A stretch of DNA of 64,000 nucleotides from Nipponacmea schrenckii (lineage: Eukaryota > Mollusca > Gastropoda > Lottiidae), in NCBI GenBank assembly GCA_030562195.1, contig JAUJPP010000012.1, positions 1,364,001-1,428,000 of the forward strand, in the 5' to 3' direction. Under the pieces are notes generated by a model. It was given only the letters and a program-made list of their open reading frames with translations, was not told where the DNA came from and ran no database searches. Made by a program: the position numbers and the translations under genes. Shown in pieces: positions 34,701 to 47,715 of this stretch; positions within the stretch are counted from its first letter, which is position 1, and every line of letters starts with the position of its first letter.

Positions 34701-37700
34701 GGATATTAAATCTTGTACAGTATTATTATAGTACTTATATCAAACATGTGATATATACAGTTATATTCAAAACTTTCTGGTAAGCTTTTCCGTCACTTTC
34801 TATATGTATTTCTCTTCGTTGAAAAGTTGTGCCATCAAACTTGTTCAAATGCAGAGCCTAATGTTTTGTTCAGTTATATTTGAAACTTTTTATAATCTAG
34901 AAAGTTAATTTGAATTAAAAATTATAATTGATAAGATTATAAACCGTTTATGAAATATATTTTACATAACAAATTTAATCAACATTTACTTGATAATTAG
35001 TTCCAACCAATATTCTAAACGGTTAATCTGAATAATCAATATTTCTATGAATAACATATTTATATTGGTTATATATTGGTTATATTTGACTCTTCAAAAT
35101 AGATCAGGTGTGACGTTGATGTCAGATTATGATTAATATGATTGATGTCTTTAATTTTTCTATAATAACTCAAATCCATATTCATTAATTAGTTTTATTA
35201 ATTGACTTCCTTACTTCTTTATTCTTCTATAGTAATATGTCAAGATAACATTTGCAAATTTTATATGCCCACATGAAATGTGAAGCGTATATTGTCGTCA
35301 ATTTCTGGTACACCTCAACTTGAAATGAAATTTATTAACCTCTAGTGCAATGTTGCACGCTGAATATGAGATTTATCTACCTATAATATCATAATAATAT
35401 TTTATCAAGGGAAGTGATATATCACCTTAACCAACACAATATATAATAATTGAAGTCATTGGCATCACCAGGTTAAAGTCATATTGTAATATATAATTAT
35501 AATTCCCTCTAGGTTGTATTAGTTGTATTATTAATAGTTGTATTTTATAACACAAAAACTGTCATTGATTTGTCTACTTTGTGGTTTGTATTGGAATGTA
35601 ACAGGTGGATGAATAAAATCATATAGTAGTTATGTTAAACTTAAAGTGTAAAGTCCTGTATTCTTGGAAAGATAGTTTGATGTCGAATTTCTTAGTTAAA
35701 CTTATCCCCAGTCAGGTTTGGGGCATACATGCTCAAAATAGCTCTACCCTCATATCGTAATACCTTTTTATCAAAGTAACTTTTTATTTCATATATTCAA
35801 GTTGTTTGTTCATGTTTCTTCTTTGAGAAATCCTTGGCAGTCATCCTTTAAATTTAACAATCTAAGGTATTTTGTTTGTCTTTGTGTTTTGTATTTTGTC
35901 AGTGACAATGTTAAATATGTTATATAAGTGTTTATATTGTGTTTGTAGATGATGGGTTTCTATGTAATGAAGAATATTTCAAGGCTATGTTAGTATGCTT
36001 AAAATCTGTAGAACTTAATCAAGTTGCTTTATTAGCTGATATTTCACCCAACCTGGTAATTATATTTGTTTTCTTACAGATGTAAGCATTGTGGAAGATT
36101 TTACCCACTTTTTCATATGAAAGTAGTAATATTACATATTTATTTATGACCAGATGCTAATTGTGTTGATCTCCTTAAACTAAACTAAAATATTTATATC
36201 ATTACTAATACTAGTCAGTGACAGTTAGCCTATTAATGTATATACATGTATATATTCTTTCCAGTTAAATAACTTTCCTAAAAAGAAAACACATATCAGA
36301 AGTGCTTCCCTACCAATCAATAACCATCAAGGTCACAGTAGTTTAGATGATCAAGACCACACAATGTTAGATCATGCTAGTCTTATGGCGCTGGCGCCAC
36401 CATTTGCTTCACCCCCTAAATCCAGTATTTTTAATGTTTCCATGACAGGAGAAACAAGCATTACCTGTAGTTCTTACATTGTGTAAGTAGGCTACTAGAA
36501 GTTTTCTGATATTATTTCTTACATAGCCAAATTACGACTACACTGTTTAATATCATTCAAGCCTAATTTGCAAAAGAGGTTTCAGTATTCAGTGCAAGTT
36601 TCCTGGAATTTTAGAAACCACAGACATAGTTCTATATAATTTTGCAGTGTCCCTGATGCACATAAGTAGGCCATAAATTGTTAGTATATCCCTACTAAAA
36701 ATCTATGTACAGTAGAGCATACAATCTTGTCTTGCATCAATATAGTTAAATATATTATTTTCAGCTTCAAGTCCTGAAGAGAACAGAGAAACTGCCAAAC
36801 TAGCTTTAAGAAATGTATTAAGGAAATCAGGAGGGGAATCCCCTACAGAACCAATATCTGATTTTAGTTTTTATGACAAGAGAAACTCTGACCCCTTATT
36901 GCATATAGAATTCCCACCTACTCCCAAACATACTGATGATTCTGTTTTCACCTTTGATAGGAATTTCAATCAAACCCTGCCATCAAAGCAACCTGTTAAA
37001 AAATGTCTATCAGAAGAAATAAGATCCAAAACTAATTCTCAAGATCTTTTTGATTGTTCACTTACTCAATCTGTATTAGATAATGAAAAACTTTTATCTG
37101 AAACTGGAACTAATGCAAATAATTCTGAAAAAAACTTGCTTGTAAAAAATACTCATCAAAGGTCAAGGTCAGATCTCAGTGGTATTAACATCAAATCTCA
37201 TTCTAATCAGTCTGTGGTGGAAAGTTCTGATCAAGATGCTCATTCAGACTCTACATTGGCTGATACAACTTCTTCTAATTCAACAGATGTTTATGATACG
37301 GGTAAGTGTGCTACTGCAATATTAAATGACCAATGTATATACGAGGCCAAGCCAACATAAAAATTCAATTATAATATGTTTGGGATATAATTATGTGTCA
37401 AAGTAACCTTTAGTAAGGTTCTATATCACTATATCATGTACATTATTATAGCAATTTAATATAAATAGGCATATTCCTATAGAATAATAATTATGGAAAA
37501 TCAATAGTTAATTTGTTGTATGATGTATATTGTTTTATTTCATATTCAGTATAATAAAATGAACAAGTTGCAAAATCAAGGTACACATTGATGATTTATA
37601 AGGTGTAAAATATTTTACTCATGCTTTGCATTTAGTGCATGTTTTTTTTTTTTATTATTCAGCTGTCTGATAAAATCTTCATTATCATGTTGAATTATCT

Positions 37701-40700
37701 TTGTAGGATGGAATCGTGTTGATGGAATATTACAGCCACCAACACAGGGACAATCTTTAATGAGTTACCTCTCTTCTCAAGATTCTTATACTTGTGCTAA
37801 TCTTGATAAGGTATATATATTATATTTTCCTTTTGTATTCTGATTGTTAAAATGGGTACAATTTATTTTTATCCTTGTCTAGAGAATTTCACTAAAGTCT
37901 TAACTACAAAATACAATATTTATAGCAATTCTATTTGCTTATATGATGAAAATACTGAATTTCATTTCATTTTCTGAAAACATTAGTTGATATTTGAACT
38001 TTGCAGGAAAATGCCCATTTTAGTATATCTGAGGCATTAATAGCAGCCATTGAACAGATGAAATGGAATCATGTTATTAGACCATCGAAAGATTCTGATA
38101 TAGAGGAAGACTCAGATGAAGAAATTCAACAACTTAGACAACGTATTAGAATTAGACGTAGAGAACGATTATCAGAGGTATGTATCACTTCTAAGTATTT
38201 GACTTTATCTATATATGGTCCTTGTTATGTTTCTGAAATATTCAGGTGGTTTAAAACTTTGATTGTAGAAAATTACCAGCTGCACCATTTATAACAGATG
38301 CTAAATCTTACATTTCAGAAAGCTCGAGGATTTCCTGCTTATAGTGATGGAAGAACAGACAGTAAGATTTGCTTTCCTTTAAATGTCTTCCCTTTGTCTT
38401 TGTTATTTATGTAGTTTCAATTCGAGGATAGCTTCACATACTCTTAGATATTTTTTTGTTATTTTAATCCCATGACAGAAATAGTATATAAATGTGAAGC
38501 CATCCAAACATGTTCTCAATGTGTGATATTCATGTAGTTTTATTTATTTATATATCTTAAATATAATTTACCCAGTCAGAACTTAAATCATTTAAATTAT
38601 AACCCTATCCAAACCTATTGGATGGAACATTCAATTTTAAAATTTGTTTGAAGCGTTAACAATGCTTTCATACTATTTTGTCAAATTTGATATTCGTTTT
38701 AAGTCCCTCTGATGAGTGAATTAAAACGAATTTGCCCTATATTATGGAATGTTACATCAAATATAGACATCTATTATATGGCATAATTATCTTGTATTAT
38801 TTTATCTATTTTATTATGTACTGAATTATTATATGTAAATATATTGTTATTATTTATATTAGCTACTAGTGCCAGTACATCACCATTTAGTTCACCATAT
38901 GAATGTTCTAGTCAGTCAGGTGTGTTTTTTCTCTACCATGGTTATTATTTGATTTCTTGTTTTGCATGTTTTTTGAGTATTTATTGTTAAATGGTTTTAC
39001 TGATTGTATTCTTAAATGCAAATATGATGTTTTCTTTCTTTTGTTGACTGTGACTCTCCTGGTCATTCATGATCTGACAGACTTTTAATGCATCTTATCA
39101 GATCATCGCTAGCTAGTTAAGCAGCCTGTATTTAAACACAGAATAAAAATATCACAAACTAAATAATTATATTTAAAAAGTTCAAGAAAATTATTATGAT
39201 TTTGATAAAATAATATATTTAGATAGTTCAGATGGTAGTGAAGAGGTTGATGATGAAGAAATAGAACTCAATTGTAAGTTCAAGCTGTTCTAGTTGTTTT
39301 ATCAGTTTTAATTGGTTAGCATTTGAAAGTCAAATTGGATGTTCATAGATAGATTTTCTATGCAACTTTTTTGTAGTCTGTTCAGTACTGATGGTAGTTG
39401 AGAATGTTTTGATTCCTAACTGCAGTATATTATCAGGCCCCCCTCCCTCCATATTTAATAACCAATTCATGTAATATATATCTTTTGTTATGTCAAGCTA
39501 AAATCACAATAAGCCTTTCAGACCTTCCAAGCACATACATCTATCAACAACCCTTTTTAATGCCACTACCTAAATGACATCTGAAATCACAACAAATCTA
39601 ATATATTAATAGCATGAAACTCTTCAATATTAATCTAGATAATTGTAGTAGACAATTAACAGTGAAAGTATTTTCTTACTGATATTGTAGTACATGAAGA
39701 AAGTAGAAGTAATTTAACATCATTATCAAACAGTGGGCTTTCATTATCCATGGCATCATTATATTCAGGTACTACATTATAATATAATTTATTGTCTAGT
39801 ATTTATCTAAATATTTATCTTATTAAATTCCATGGATCTCCTTTTGATAATTCCAACACATCTTTGTATTGTAACTGTATATGATGTCTTTCAATGTAGC
39901 TTGTTCGATTTCAATTTCATAACACATTCCTTACCTTTCACTTAAAAAAATCAGTTGTCACTTGAAAGCACAGTAGAAGCATTAAGATTTGAATGACATT
40001 TAGAAGCAAGAGCCCAAATAAAGCGCTTCTTTAATAATTTGGTACATGTAAGTACATGTACACGTTTCAACTACTTCCATGTACATCATCAGATGTAATG
40101 AAGAAGAGTGAATAAACATGAGAATATATAGAATATATACCCCCCACCCCCTCCCCTTTTTTGTTATATATTCCCATGTTATTCCTCTCATCTGATGATG
40201 ACACTTCTAAATTGTGTACAATGTAGCCTGCCTTGTTATTAAAGAAGTGTTTTATACCATATCATTCCATTGAGATCCTTTTAATCAGTAGTATTCCTCA
40301 TATTTTGTCTGAAAACAAATTAATCAAGTAACTAGTGGCTATAACAGTTGAGGTGATAAAATGTAACTTATTTGTTATTATGTTGTTATAGATGCTGATC
40401 TACATAGAAGTAATAGCTCAAATGATCGCTCAACGTAAGTTTTCTTTGTCTGTCTATCTGACTATTAGATCTGTACTGTTTTAAACACAATTTCAGTTGC
40501 AATGAAAAAGAATGTCGACTAAAGAGTTAGTTTTAAACTTAGAATTAATACTAGTTTTGGAGCAAGAAAATAATTTTCATATATTATTTATAGATTGAAT
40601 CAAGAAGGATCTTATGTATCAGCGGAATCTGTAGCCATATCATTGATTAAAAAATTCTCTGAGAAGAAACTACCAAAAGCATCTGATTTAGAATGGCTAG

Positions 40701-43700
40701 TATCAGAGAAGGATGCCCCTCAAGCTGTAAGCATTATAGTTTCACAAAAACATTATTTTAATACAACAATATACTTAGTCAGTTTATTATTCCTTACTGG
40801 ATCAGTACAGAAAGAGTGCTCAAACTTTTTCACTATTGTTAAAGGGTTAAATATTAGTACATGTACTTAAGAAAGTTATAAAACGAATTTTTAAATGGTA
40901 TAGATTCATTGTGGATACTTGCTGACTAATCGTTTAAATTTGATAATGTTTGCTCTATTATAGTTACTTCCCTTACCTAAATCTTACCCAGTGTCTCCTG
41001 ATGATGGTGAAAATTCAGATTTATTAAAATCTAGTATCCAGACTAGACTACGAGGAAATCTTGAATGGGCCCCACCTCGTGCTCAGATTATCTTCAATAT
41101 TCATCCCACACCAAAGTTAGTCCACTAAATTCAATATTTATCTATGATATCATTGTTGCAGCAAGAATCGGGTTTTAATAGCAAAACAAATCTGATAAAT
41201 ATATACAATGGTCAAGGGAGTTTGTTCTACTTTTCAAAGCAATAATATAGCATCAATTAAAAAATTGATTTAGGTTTTTTTACAATATTTATTTTTATAG
41301 GAGAAATGTTACATTAGCTAAACAGAACTACAGATGTGCTGGCTGTGGAATGAAAGTTGAATTAGGTAAGAAATTTGGTAATCTTAATCTACTATTTTAA
41401 TTGATTTTGAACATATTCAAGTCATTTTGTCATACCATATAGGCTATTGGAATGCAATCGGTTATATTTTGGTGGATATAAATTTGTATGAATTGTGTTA
41501 TGAAAATAAATAATTGTAAATACAGTGTTTTTTCAGAATAGGTCAAATGATCCATTTAAAATTTTGTTCCTAATCTTTGAAAATAAAGCCAAGAATTAAT
41601 TTAATAAAAGCAATTTAATAACTTTAACTGTAAAATATTGTATTTGATTATTTTTGTTTCAGATTACATAAAGAGGTTTCGTTACTGTGAATACTTAGGG
41701 AAATATTTCTGTCAATGCTGTCATAGCAACCAATTGCAATACATACCTGGTAGAATAATACGGAAATGGGATTTTACCAAGTATCCAGTTTCTAACTTTG
41801 CTCGAGATGTTTTGACTAGAATTTATAAAGACCCTCTATTTAATATAGCAGATATAAATCCTTCTATTTATCGGAAATCTAAAACTCTGGAAACTATTCG
41901 CTATTTAAGAAAACAACTTTATCATCTTTATTCTTTTCTTAAAATTTGTAAAAATGGTATTAGGTAAGTTTTATAAAGTTATTTAATTCCCATTTAAAAT
42001 ACTATTTAATGTCTCATTTCATACATGTCTTAGATTACTTCAGTTATAATTAATGAATTTACTTTCTGAATTCAGATTCAAAATTTATTGCATTGCTTGA
42101 TAAGAAATCTCCCCTTGACTTTATTTTTAACACTATGATGCCAATTTTTAGAAAAACAACAGTTTTATTGAGTCTTGGCAAGTGTTATATGTGAGAAATA
42201 AAACTGGAAATTGGAAGTGTTAATGAACTAATAATATTTGATATCTAAATATCATAGAATAGTAATATATTTCAACAGTTGATATCTGGTTTAAATATGT
42301 TTCATTGTAGTCATTTAGAAGATATACAGAAACTACCACGACATTGGGCAGAAGATAGTTATATATACTCACTACAAGATTTATTAAATGTAAGCTATTT
42401 TTATTGAAGATAAATTCTTTCAAATATCATTCCTATTCTTGTATAACAATGTAATAAAACATATCATATAATATGATTGGGAAGAAAATCAATAAAAATG
42501 CAAAGACTTATCCATATTGTGATGAAATTGAAACAACTGTCTGAATAATGAGTGATATATCTACTTGGTAGTAATAAATCAATGAATATAAAACACAATA
42601 TATAGAGTCTGTTTTAATTAACATGAATGATAATCTGTAAATCAGGTTTGTCAGCTCTGTAACATTGATTGTTATTCTGATGAGCTTGCCTAAATGATAG
42701 TCCTTTAAAATAAAGTACTGTATTTGTAGGTTAAAAATGGTAGCATGTTAAACCAGTTAAAGAATATAGTATCTACTAGTTTATCACATGTTGAATCTTG
42801 CCAGGTTAGTGTATAATATCACCTACAAGACAATCATAAGGTATATCAAACCCAGTCATACAGAGACAGTAGGTGTTTCTACATGAATTTACATTAGTGT
42901 CAAAACGATTTATTGGTTAACTGATTTTACAGGTAACTGGATCTGACTTGAGAAGATTGGTAAACCCTTAATTTTAGCAAGAATGACATTTTTGTGTCTG
43001 AAGTTATCAATAATTTTCTTATTGATAATTTGTTGATTGTCTGTCAATTAACTTCAAGGTTATTAATATTTATGAGAATTTAATGTACATATAGTTTAGT
43101 TTATATTTAGTTTACACTGTGTTACTGTGTTGCAAATCTTCAAAATACTGGGTAACAAACAGTTATAGCTGAAAGTTACCCGGTTACAAAAAATATACGT
43201 TTGAGAATATCCTGAGGAACAATTTTATCAACTAAGAGTGACGGTATTGTAATAAATATACCATGCTTACAGTTTTTAGAATGTTAAGAAAGTTGAGATA
43301 ATTAGAATAAGTCAACAAGGTCAAATACAATTGACATTTAATTGCAATTATCAATAACATTTCTTCTGACAGTAAAACTATTAATTGATTTTTTGTAAAT
43401 TCTAGTTTTGTCAAGGTATGGGTTTTATTTGTGAAATGTGTCATGAAAACGATGTTATATTTCCATTTCAACTCAATAAAATATCAACGTGTTCAGGTAA
43501 GATAAATATTATTACGTCTTATCTGGGCTCTATTAAATATAATAGTTATATTACAATGTATATTATGGGTTCTCTAAATGACTCAGTTATTATTATCATT
43601 AATCTAATACATGTATATTTATTATCTATATAAATTTCAGACTGCCATTCTTGTTATCATAAAGAATGTTTCGTGCCAGATAAATGTTCTAAATGTGCAA

Positions 43701-44216
43701 GAATTGAAGCAAGGTAGGCGTATACTACATTGTGAATACTCACACCTTTTGTTATAATTAGAGAGTAAAATCATGATCTTGTTGTGATGATAAAAATGTT
43801 GATTGAATAAAATATAGTTTTATGATCAAACTTGCCTACTCCTTATGGAATTTATTAAGACTTCTATTGCTTCTCAATGTTCAAGAGAAACTCTGCCAGA
43901 ACTATAAGCTTCCTCTTTTCTAACCATTGTGATAAGTAGATGTTTTCCTTTGCCCATTGTCTTGATGACTGGCATGAAGAAACTGAATCACTGAATTACC
44001 AATTATACATTTTACATTACCTTTTGTATTACTAACCGACAAAGGACCAATAAAGACATTGTATTGTTGAGATTGTCATAGTACTCTGATGTTGGAATTC
44101 ACACAGCACACTATTATTATTATTTCAGGAGAATCCGATTATTAGAATCACCTATAGAAGATGATGAGTCATCAGGAGATTATGATCCATCTGTTACAGT
44201 TGCTCAAACTCATTAA
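28775..44216 (+). CDS. RUBCN: Rubicon: RUN and Rubicon-homology domain autophagy regulator
   Basis: Complete gene of 22 coding exons, about 956 aa (human about 972). Exons: 28775-28809, 30422-30572, 30841-31066, 35949-36055, 36265-36482, 36772-37301, 37707-37810, 38007-38177, 38319-38361, 38863-38919, 39223-39273, 39691-39768, 40392-40434, 40594-40726, 40964-41115, 41301-41365, 41663-41963, 42311-42389, 42730-42804, 43406-43496, 43641-43713, 44129-44216. Phases agree at every junction. Residues ~12-173 form the RUN domain ([18 protein letters not shown]). The middle is Ser/Asn-rich, with [14 protein letters not shown] and [16 protein letters not shown] at ~430-475. The Rubicon-homology domain (~700-945) has [43 protein letters not shown] and a final Cys-rich cluster, the zinc-binding, Rab7-binding module. 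Family role: restrains autophagosome/endosome maturation through the UVRAG-PI3KC3 complex and supports LC3-associated phagocytosis. The exon 5/6 junction is the least certain: 36482/36772 keeps the frame, but a CAG acceptor also exists at 36764. Confidence 0.95.
29930..30395. mobile_element. Dispersed element copy C in RUBCN intron 1
   Basis: Diverged copy of the 10650/11905 family: the units contain CAATAGAGACTACAGTTTTC, GATTTGAATGAAATTT and GATATTGCCC, and the 3' tip GTGGGAATATCTTCCTAGGCA corresponds to GTGGGCGTATGTTACCTTGC. It ends about 27 bp before the exon 2 acceptor (30421), so it borders the polypyrimidine tract. Confidence 0.55.
31338..31425. mobile_element. Short inverted-tip repeat fragment in RUBCN intron 3
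   Basis: Starts TACCGTATATTTCCGTGTAT AATGCGCA and ends GTGCGCACTATATACGGTTA, so both the tips (ACCGTATAT/ATATACGGT) and the subterminal TGCGCA/GTGCGCAC motifs are inverted. The spacer at 21360-21478 contains the same words. Resembles a miniature inverted-repeat element. Confidence 0.55.
31440..35940. other. Long RUBCN intron 3, no further gene
   Basis: The 4.9-kb intron between RUBCN exons 3 and 4 holds AT-rich sequence. Short frames at 33197-33561 have no recognisable similarity or splice support. Phase across this intron (1) is consistent with direct joining of exons 3 and 4, so no missing exon is needed. Confidence 0.5.
40018..40255. mobile_element. MITE-like inverted repeat in RUBCN intron 12
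   Basis: The left end ATAAAGCGCTTCTTTAATAA and right end TTATTAAAGAAGTGTTTTAT are inverted with two or three mismatches. A second nested inverted pair (CATCATCAGATG / CATCTGATGATG) lies inside. Length is about 238 bp with no coding. The target duplication was not identified. Confidence 0.6.
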
Positions 44217-44364
44217 AACAATGCTCAGTATTGTCTTATCTTGTAAGGGTATTTTCTACATTAGATATTTAAGTCATAGAGGTATGTGGTAGTCAATATC
44301 AAATTAATATTGATGAATTATATTTTCATTCTTAATTTACTCAATAAGCTGTATTACTCTTATA

Positions 44365-44830
44365 CTGTAAGGCTACAAATTATTGCGAGATAATAATTAA
44401 TGCTTAAATAGACCTATCCGCGATCGCATTAATTTATATCGGCATTTTGAAATACAATATTTCCAAGTGAATTAAAGGAAAATAAATCAAATGATGGACA
44501 AAAGGTAGAATGGAGAGTATTTAAATTGAGACTGGGCGGGATTAAGTAATAGGTAATTATCTCGAAATTTGAAGCTGATTAGTAATCAATGGCGTTGAAA
44601 AAAACAAAAAGTTTCACACTTGACTATTTAAAGATAAAATCTTGATCATTGTTCATGTCTTCATTCATACTTGTAGAATTCCGGCTGTCATAATTCCGGG
44701 AAGCCATTTTCTTTTTTTACAATATTAAAAAATGCGACACCTATCTCGATGCTTTAATTTGTACTCGCATTGTAGTCTCTATACCCCAAGTCGCATTAAT
44801 TTGTTGACGGATTAATTTCTAGCCTTACAG
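44365..44830. mobile_element. Tc1/mariner-like MITE with TA target site
   Basis: Termini CTGTAAGGCTACAAATTA and TAATTTCTAGCCTTACAG form ~18-bp inverted repeats with one mismatch, directly flanked on both sides by TA (44363-44364 and 44831-44832). The ~466-bp interior encodes nothing. It begins about 150 bp after the RUBCN stop codon and may be transcribed as part of its 3' UTR. Confidence 0.78.
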
Positions 44831-46803
44831 TAATATGCAATATGCTCTAAGTTAAAACTTGTAAACTTTGAGAAGTACAGAGTATTTAAGATTGAAGTTT
44901 TAGAAAAATTTCATATATTGAGTAAAGTGAAGATGAAATTTGAGCAATTGACAATACTGTTTGAAATAAACAACATAATCACAGTTTTGTACCAACAGTT
45001 ATGTTTTTTGAAATATAATGATAGTAGATTTTGGCTTTCTCTTATTTTTTATTTAGCTTGCCTGACTTTTTTCTTTGAATCTTGAATTTCGTTCGATGCT
45101 TTCTTTTAAAATCAAGATTCAATGTTGGAAGTGTGATTTTGGTACCTTGACAGTGTTGTATTATATTGAGTTGTTACAAGTCATTTATTTATTATTAAAT
45201 TCCAAAATATCAATTTACTATTACTGCTTTAAGTTTGTTAGATTTTGGTTAAATTGTTTGTCTTATGGGTTACTTAAATGCTTTGAATATTTTTTTTTTA
45301 CATGCATGTGATTTTCGGAGATTCATTATATTATTTTTTCCATTTTTTAGTGAAGTTTTGTTTCCATTTGAGATTTTTGTATGAATTTTTCTGTTCACTG
45401 CTAGTATAAAAAGAAATTTGTTAATCACATGCGGCCTTAAATAGAGTATGATTTTAATGTGCTCTATATTTAACATTGATTAAAATAATGTTAAACCCTA
45501 CAATAGATATATATATATATCCTAAAGTGCTATTATTATTACCTTGTTATTATTTATTTTGTTACACTATTTGATAATTTTATATAAAAATAGAAAACTG
45601 TTACTAGTGAAATGTTGTATTTTTTATTCAATTTAGTAGGTTGAGTTAAATACTGTGTATGAGATCCTTTATCAACAGTCAGTTCCTTAGATAAGTTGAT
45701 TATTCACAAACTTGAATTTAAAAGCAAAAAGATCTTACTGTTGGTCTGTTAACAAACAATATTGAAATGTATCTTCCTGATTCTCTATTGTGTAGTCTTA
45801 GTTTCAGATTTGTTTGTTGTTATTCAGTAATCTTTGAATTGTAAAAGATTAAAAAATTGGCAACAGTCTTCTTGAAAATATTTTGGAGTTGAAACTACTT
45901 TTTGAGTTGTGTGAATGAGATTTCTTTGGAAATAATGAATCCAAAAATGGAAGTAAATAATATGGATATATATAGTCTGTATTAGTAATTAGATATATAA
46001 GATATTAGGTCTACTGCTTCCATATGGTTTCAATATAAAACCTGATAGCCTATTATTGATTTATGATATTTGTCTATAAGGCTAGCATTAGTTGTGTTAA
46101 TTTACCTGTGAAAATATAAAATCATGTGATATTACCTGTGATACATTATCATATGCAATTTGGATATTATTAATTAGATATTATTTTTGTAACCTTAATA
46201 AAGAATTCTGCAATCCATTTTTTTGTTGTATTCTCTCCCTTTTTTGCAAAATATTTGTGAGTTTAATAAAACCCAAGATATGCTGGGCTAGACATGGCAA
46301 AATATTTTTGGTTATAGCTTATACGTGCCATTGTACCACAAAATTATTGAAAATGTGTAAAATGTGATGACTTTAAATAGAATACAATAGAGTTCTGGAG
46401 CCAGTTATTCCAGAAAGAGATTGTGCTATAGGCAGAGACATTTATTATGAAAAAGAGGACACAAGAAACTACTGTCATTGTATTTCCCCAGCCAGGGGCT
46501 GAATTAAAGGTCCATTTTGAAGGATGGAGCACAAAGAAGCATAAAATGAGAGTGAAGAATATCACATTATTAGATAATTCTAAAGTATCTACCGGTTATT
46601 CTAATCCTGTTTCTACAATAATTTTATATTTGATGACTGTTTAACTGGTACACAACCCAAATCAGAAGCTGCACTAGATTCAATGAGGAGGTGTTTTTCC
46701 CAGTGTTGTAAGATTTGAATTTGCTTACACAAAATAGTTTGTATTTTTAAAATATTTGAAATTCTGCCATTGACGTCTCATTTTAGAAATAAAATCATAT
46801 ATA

Positions 46804-46925
46804 TTTCGTTTTGTGACTAAAAAAATTTAATTCTTGCATTTTGTAAGATAGCATTGACTAATCACTTATTTTTCGTTTTGTGACTAAAATAATTTGATTC
46901 TTGCATTTGTACAATAGCATTGACT
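46804..46925. repeat. 67-bp direct duplication
   Basis: TTTCGTTTTGTGACTAAA...AGCATTGACTA occurs at 46804-46860 and again at 46871-46925 with a few substitutions; the spacing between copies is 67 bp. Confidence 0.8.
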
Positions 46926-47715
46926 AGTGGCGCGTTTGACGTATTAACTGACGTGTGACGGAGACACAATTGTTTTATCTGGTGGTTAATGCAGAGCCTC
47001 TATAGGCTCTGGTTAAAATCAGTGGAATGGAATTACATTTTCACTAATATTCCGATTCACCTCAAATTTGTAGTACTTCACTTATTAAAATGCAACATTT
47101 CCATTTACAATATATAATTGTCTTGTACCCGGTATCCAGCATTATTTTGTTTTAAGGGTGAATTTATTTCGTTTTTTGTTTGACTAATTCATTGTTGATG
47201 AATCTTTATTTTAAAAAAACAGCATGGCCGATACTTTTAGGAAATTCCTGTTAAATGAAGTTATTGGGCTTTATTATTCTTATCAAGGTTATACACGTAT
47301 AAGAATAAGTAGCTTACAATTTATGTTTCGACACAATTATGTCATTGACATTGACAGTTATTATATAGGCCTACAGCCGACAGTATTGCTTTGAAGAAAT
47401 ACCACTGAGAAAGTACTGAATCGGTATTATTATTATTAATGCCGTGAACCGTATACGTAAATAAGGACATGAAGTTCATATAACTAGTGATTTATTCAAC
47501 TTGGATGTATGATATTTTATTCAATTTAGACCTTTCATAGACTTCATAATTAAAAGTTGACCATGCGAAATTATACTTAAAATTAAAAATAATCGAACAG
47601 TAGGCCTATTTAGTAAGCATCAGCTTCTCAAGTCTCCCTTAACACCGAAGTGCTAAAAAACTATTCACTATTGGAAGGTTGTACTTTTAAAAAAAATTAA
47701 TTTCAAAGATCCAGA

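Larger units (their letters stand above)
44217..47715. other. RUBCN 3' flank and intergenic region
   Basis: Candidate polyadenylation signals for RUBCN are AATAAA at 44965-44970 and 46197-46202; which is used cannot be told from sequence. Frames at 46344-46644 on both strands are not recognisable. A TA-flanked element (44365-44830) and a 67-bp direct duplication (46804-46925) are listed separately. ACTGACGTGTGACG near 46948-46961 includes a CRE-like TGACGTG that could belong to an NKRF promoter. Confidence 0.45.

Noticed and set aside
46344..46644. Overlapping frames on both strands downstream of RUBCN
   Set aside because: Neither strand gives a recognisable protein and neither has convincing splice sites; could be an old relic but unsupported.
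47224..47394. 56-codon frame (MADTFRKFLLNEVIG...) upstream of NKRF
   Set aside because: Could be a 5' exon with a donor at AAG/GTTATA, but no in-frame join to NKRF was found and an in-frame stop precedes the NKRF ATG.
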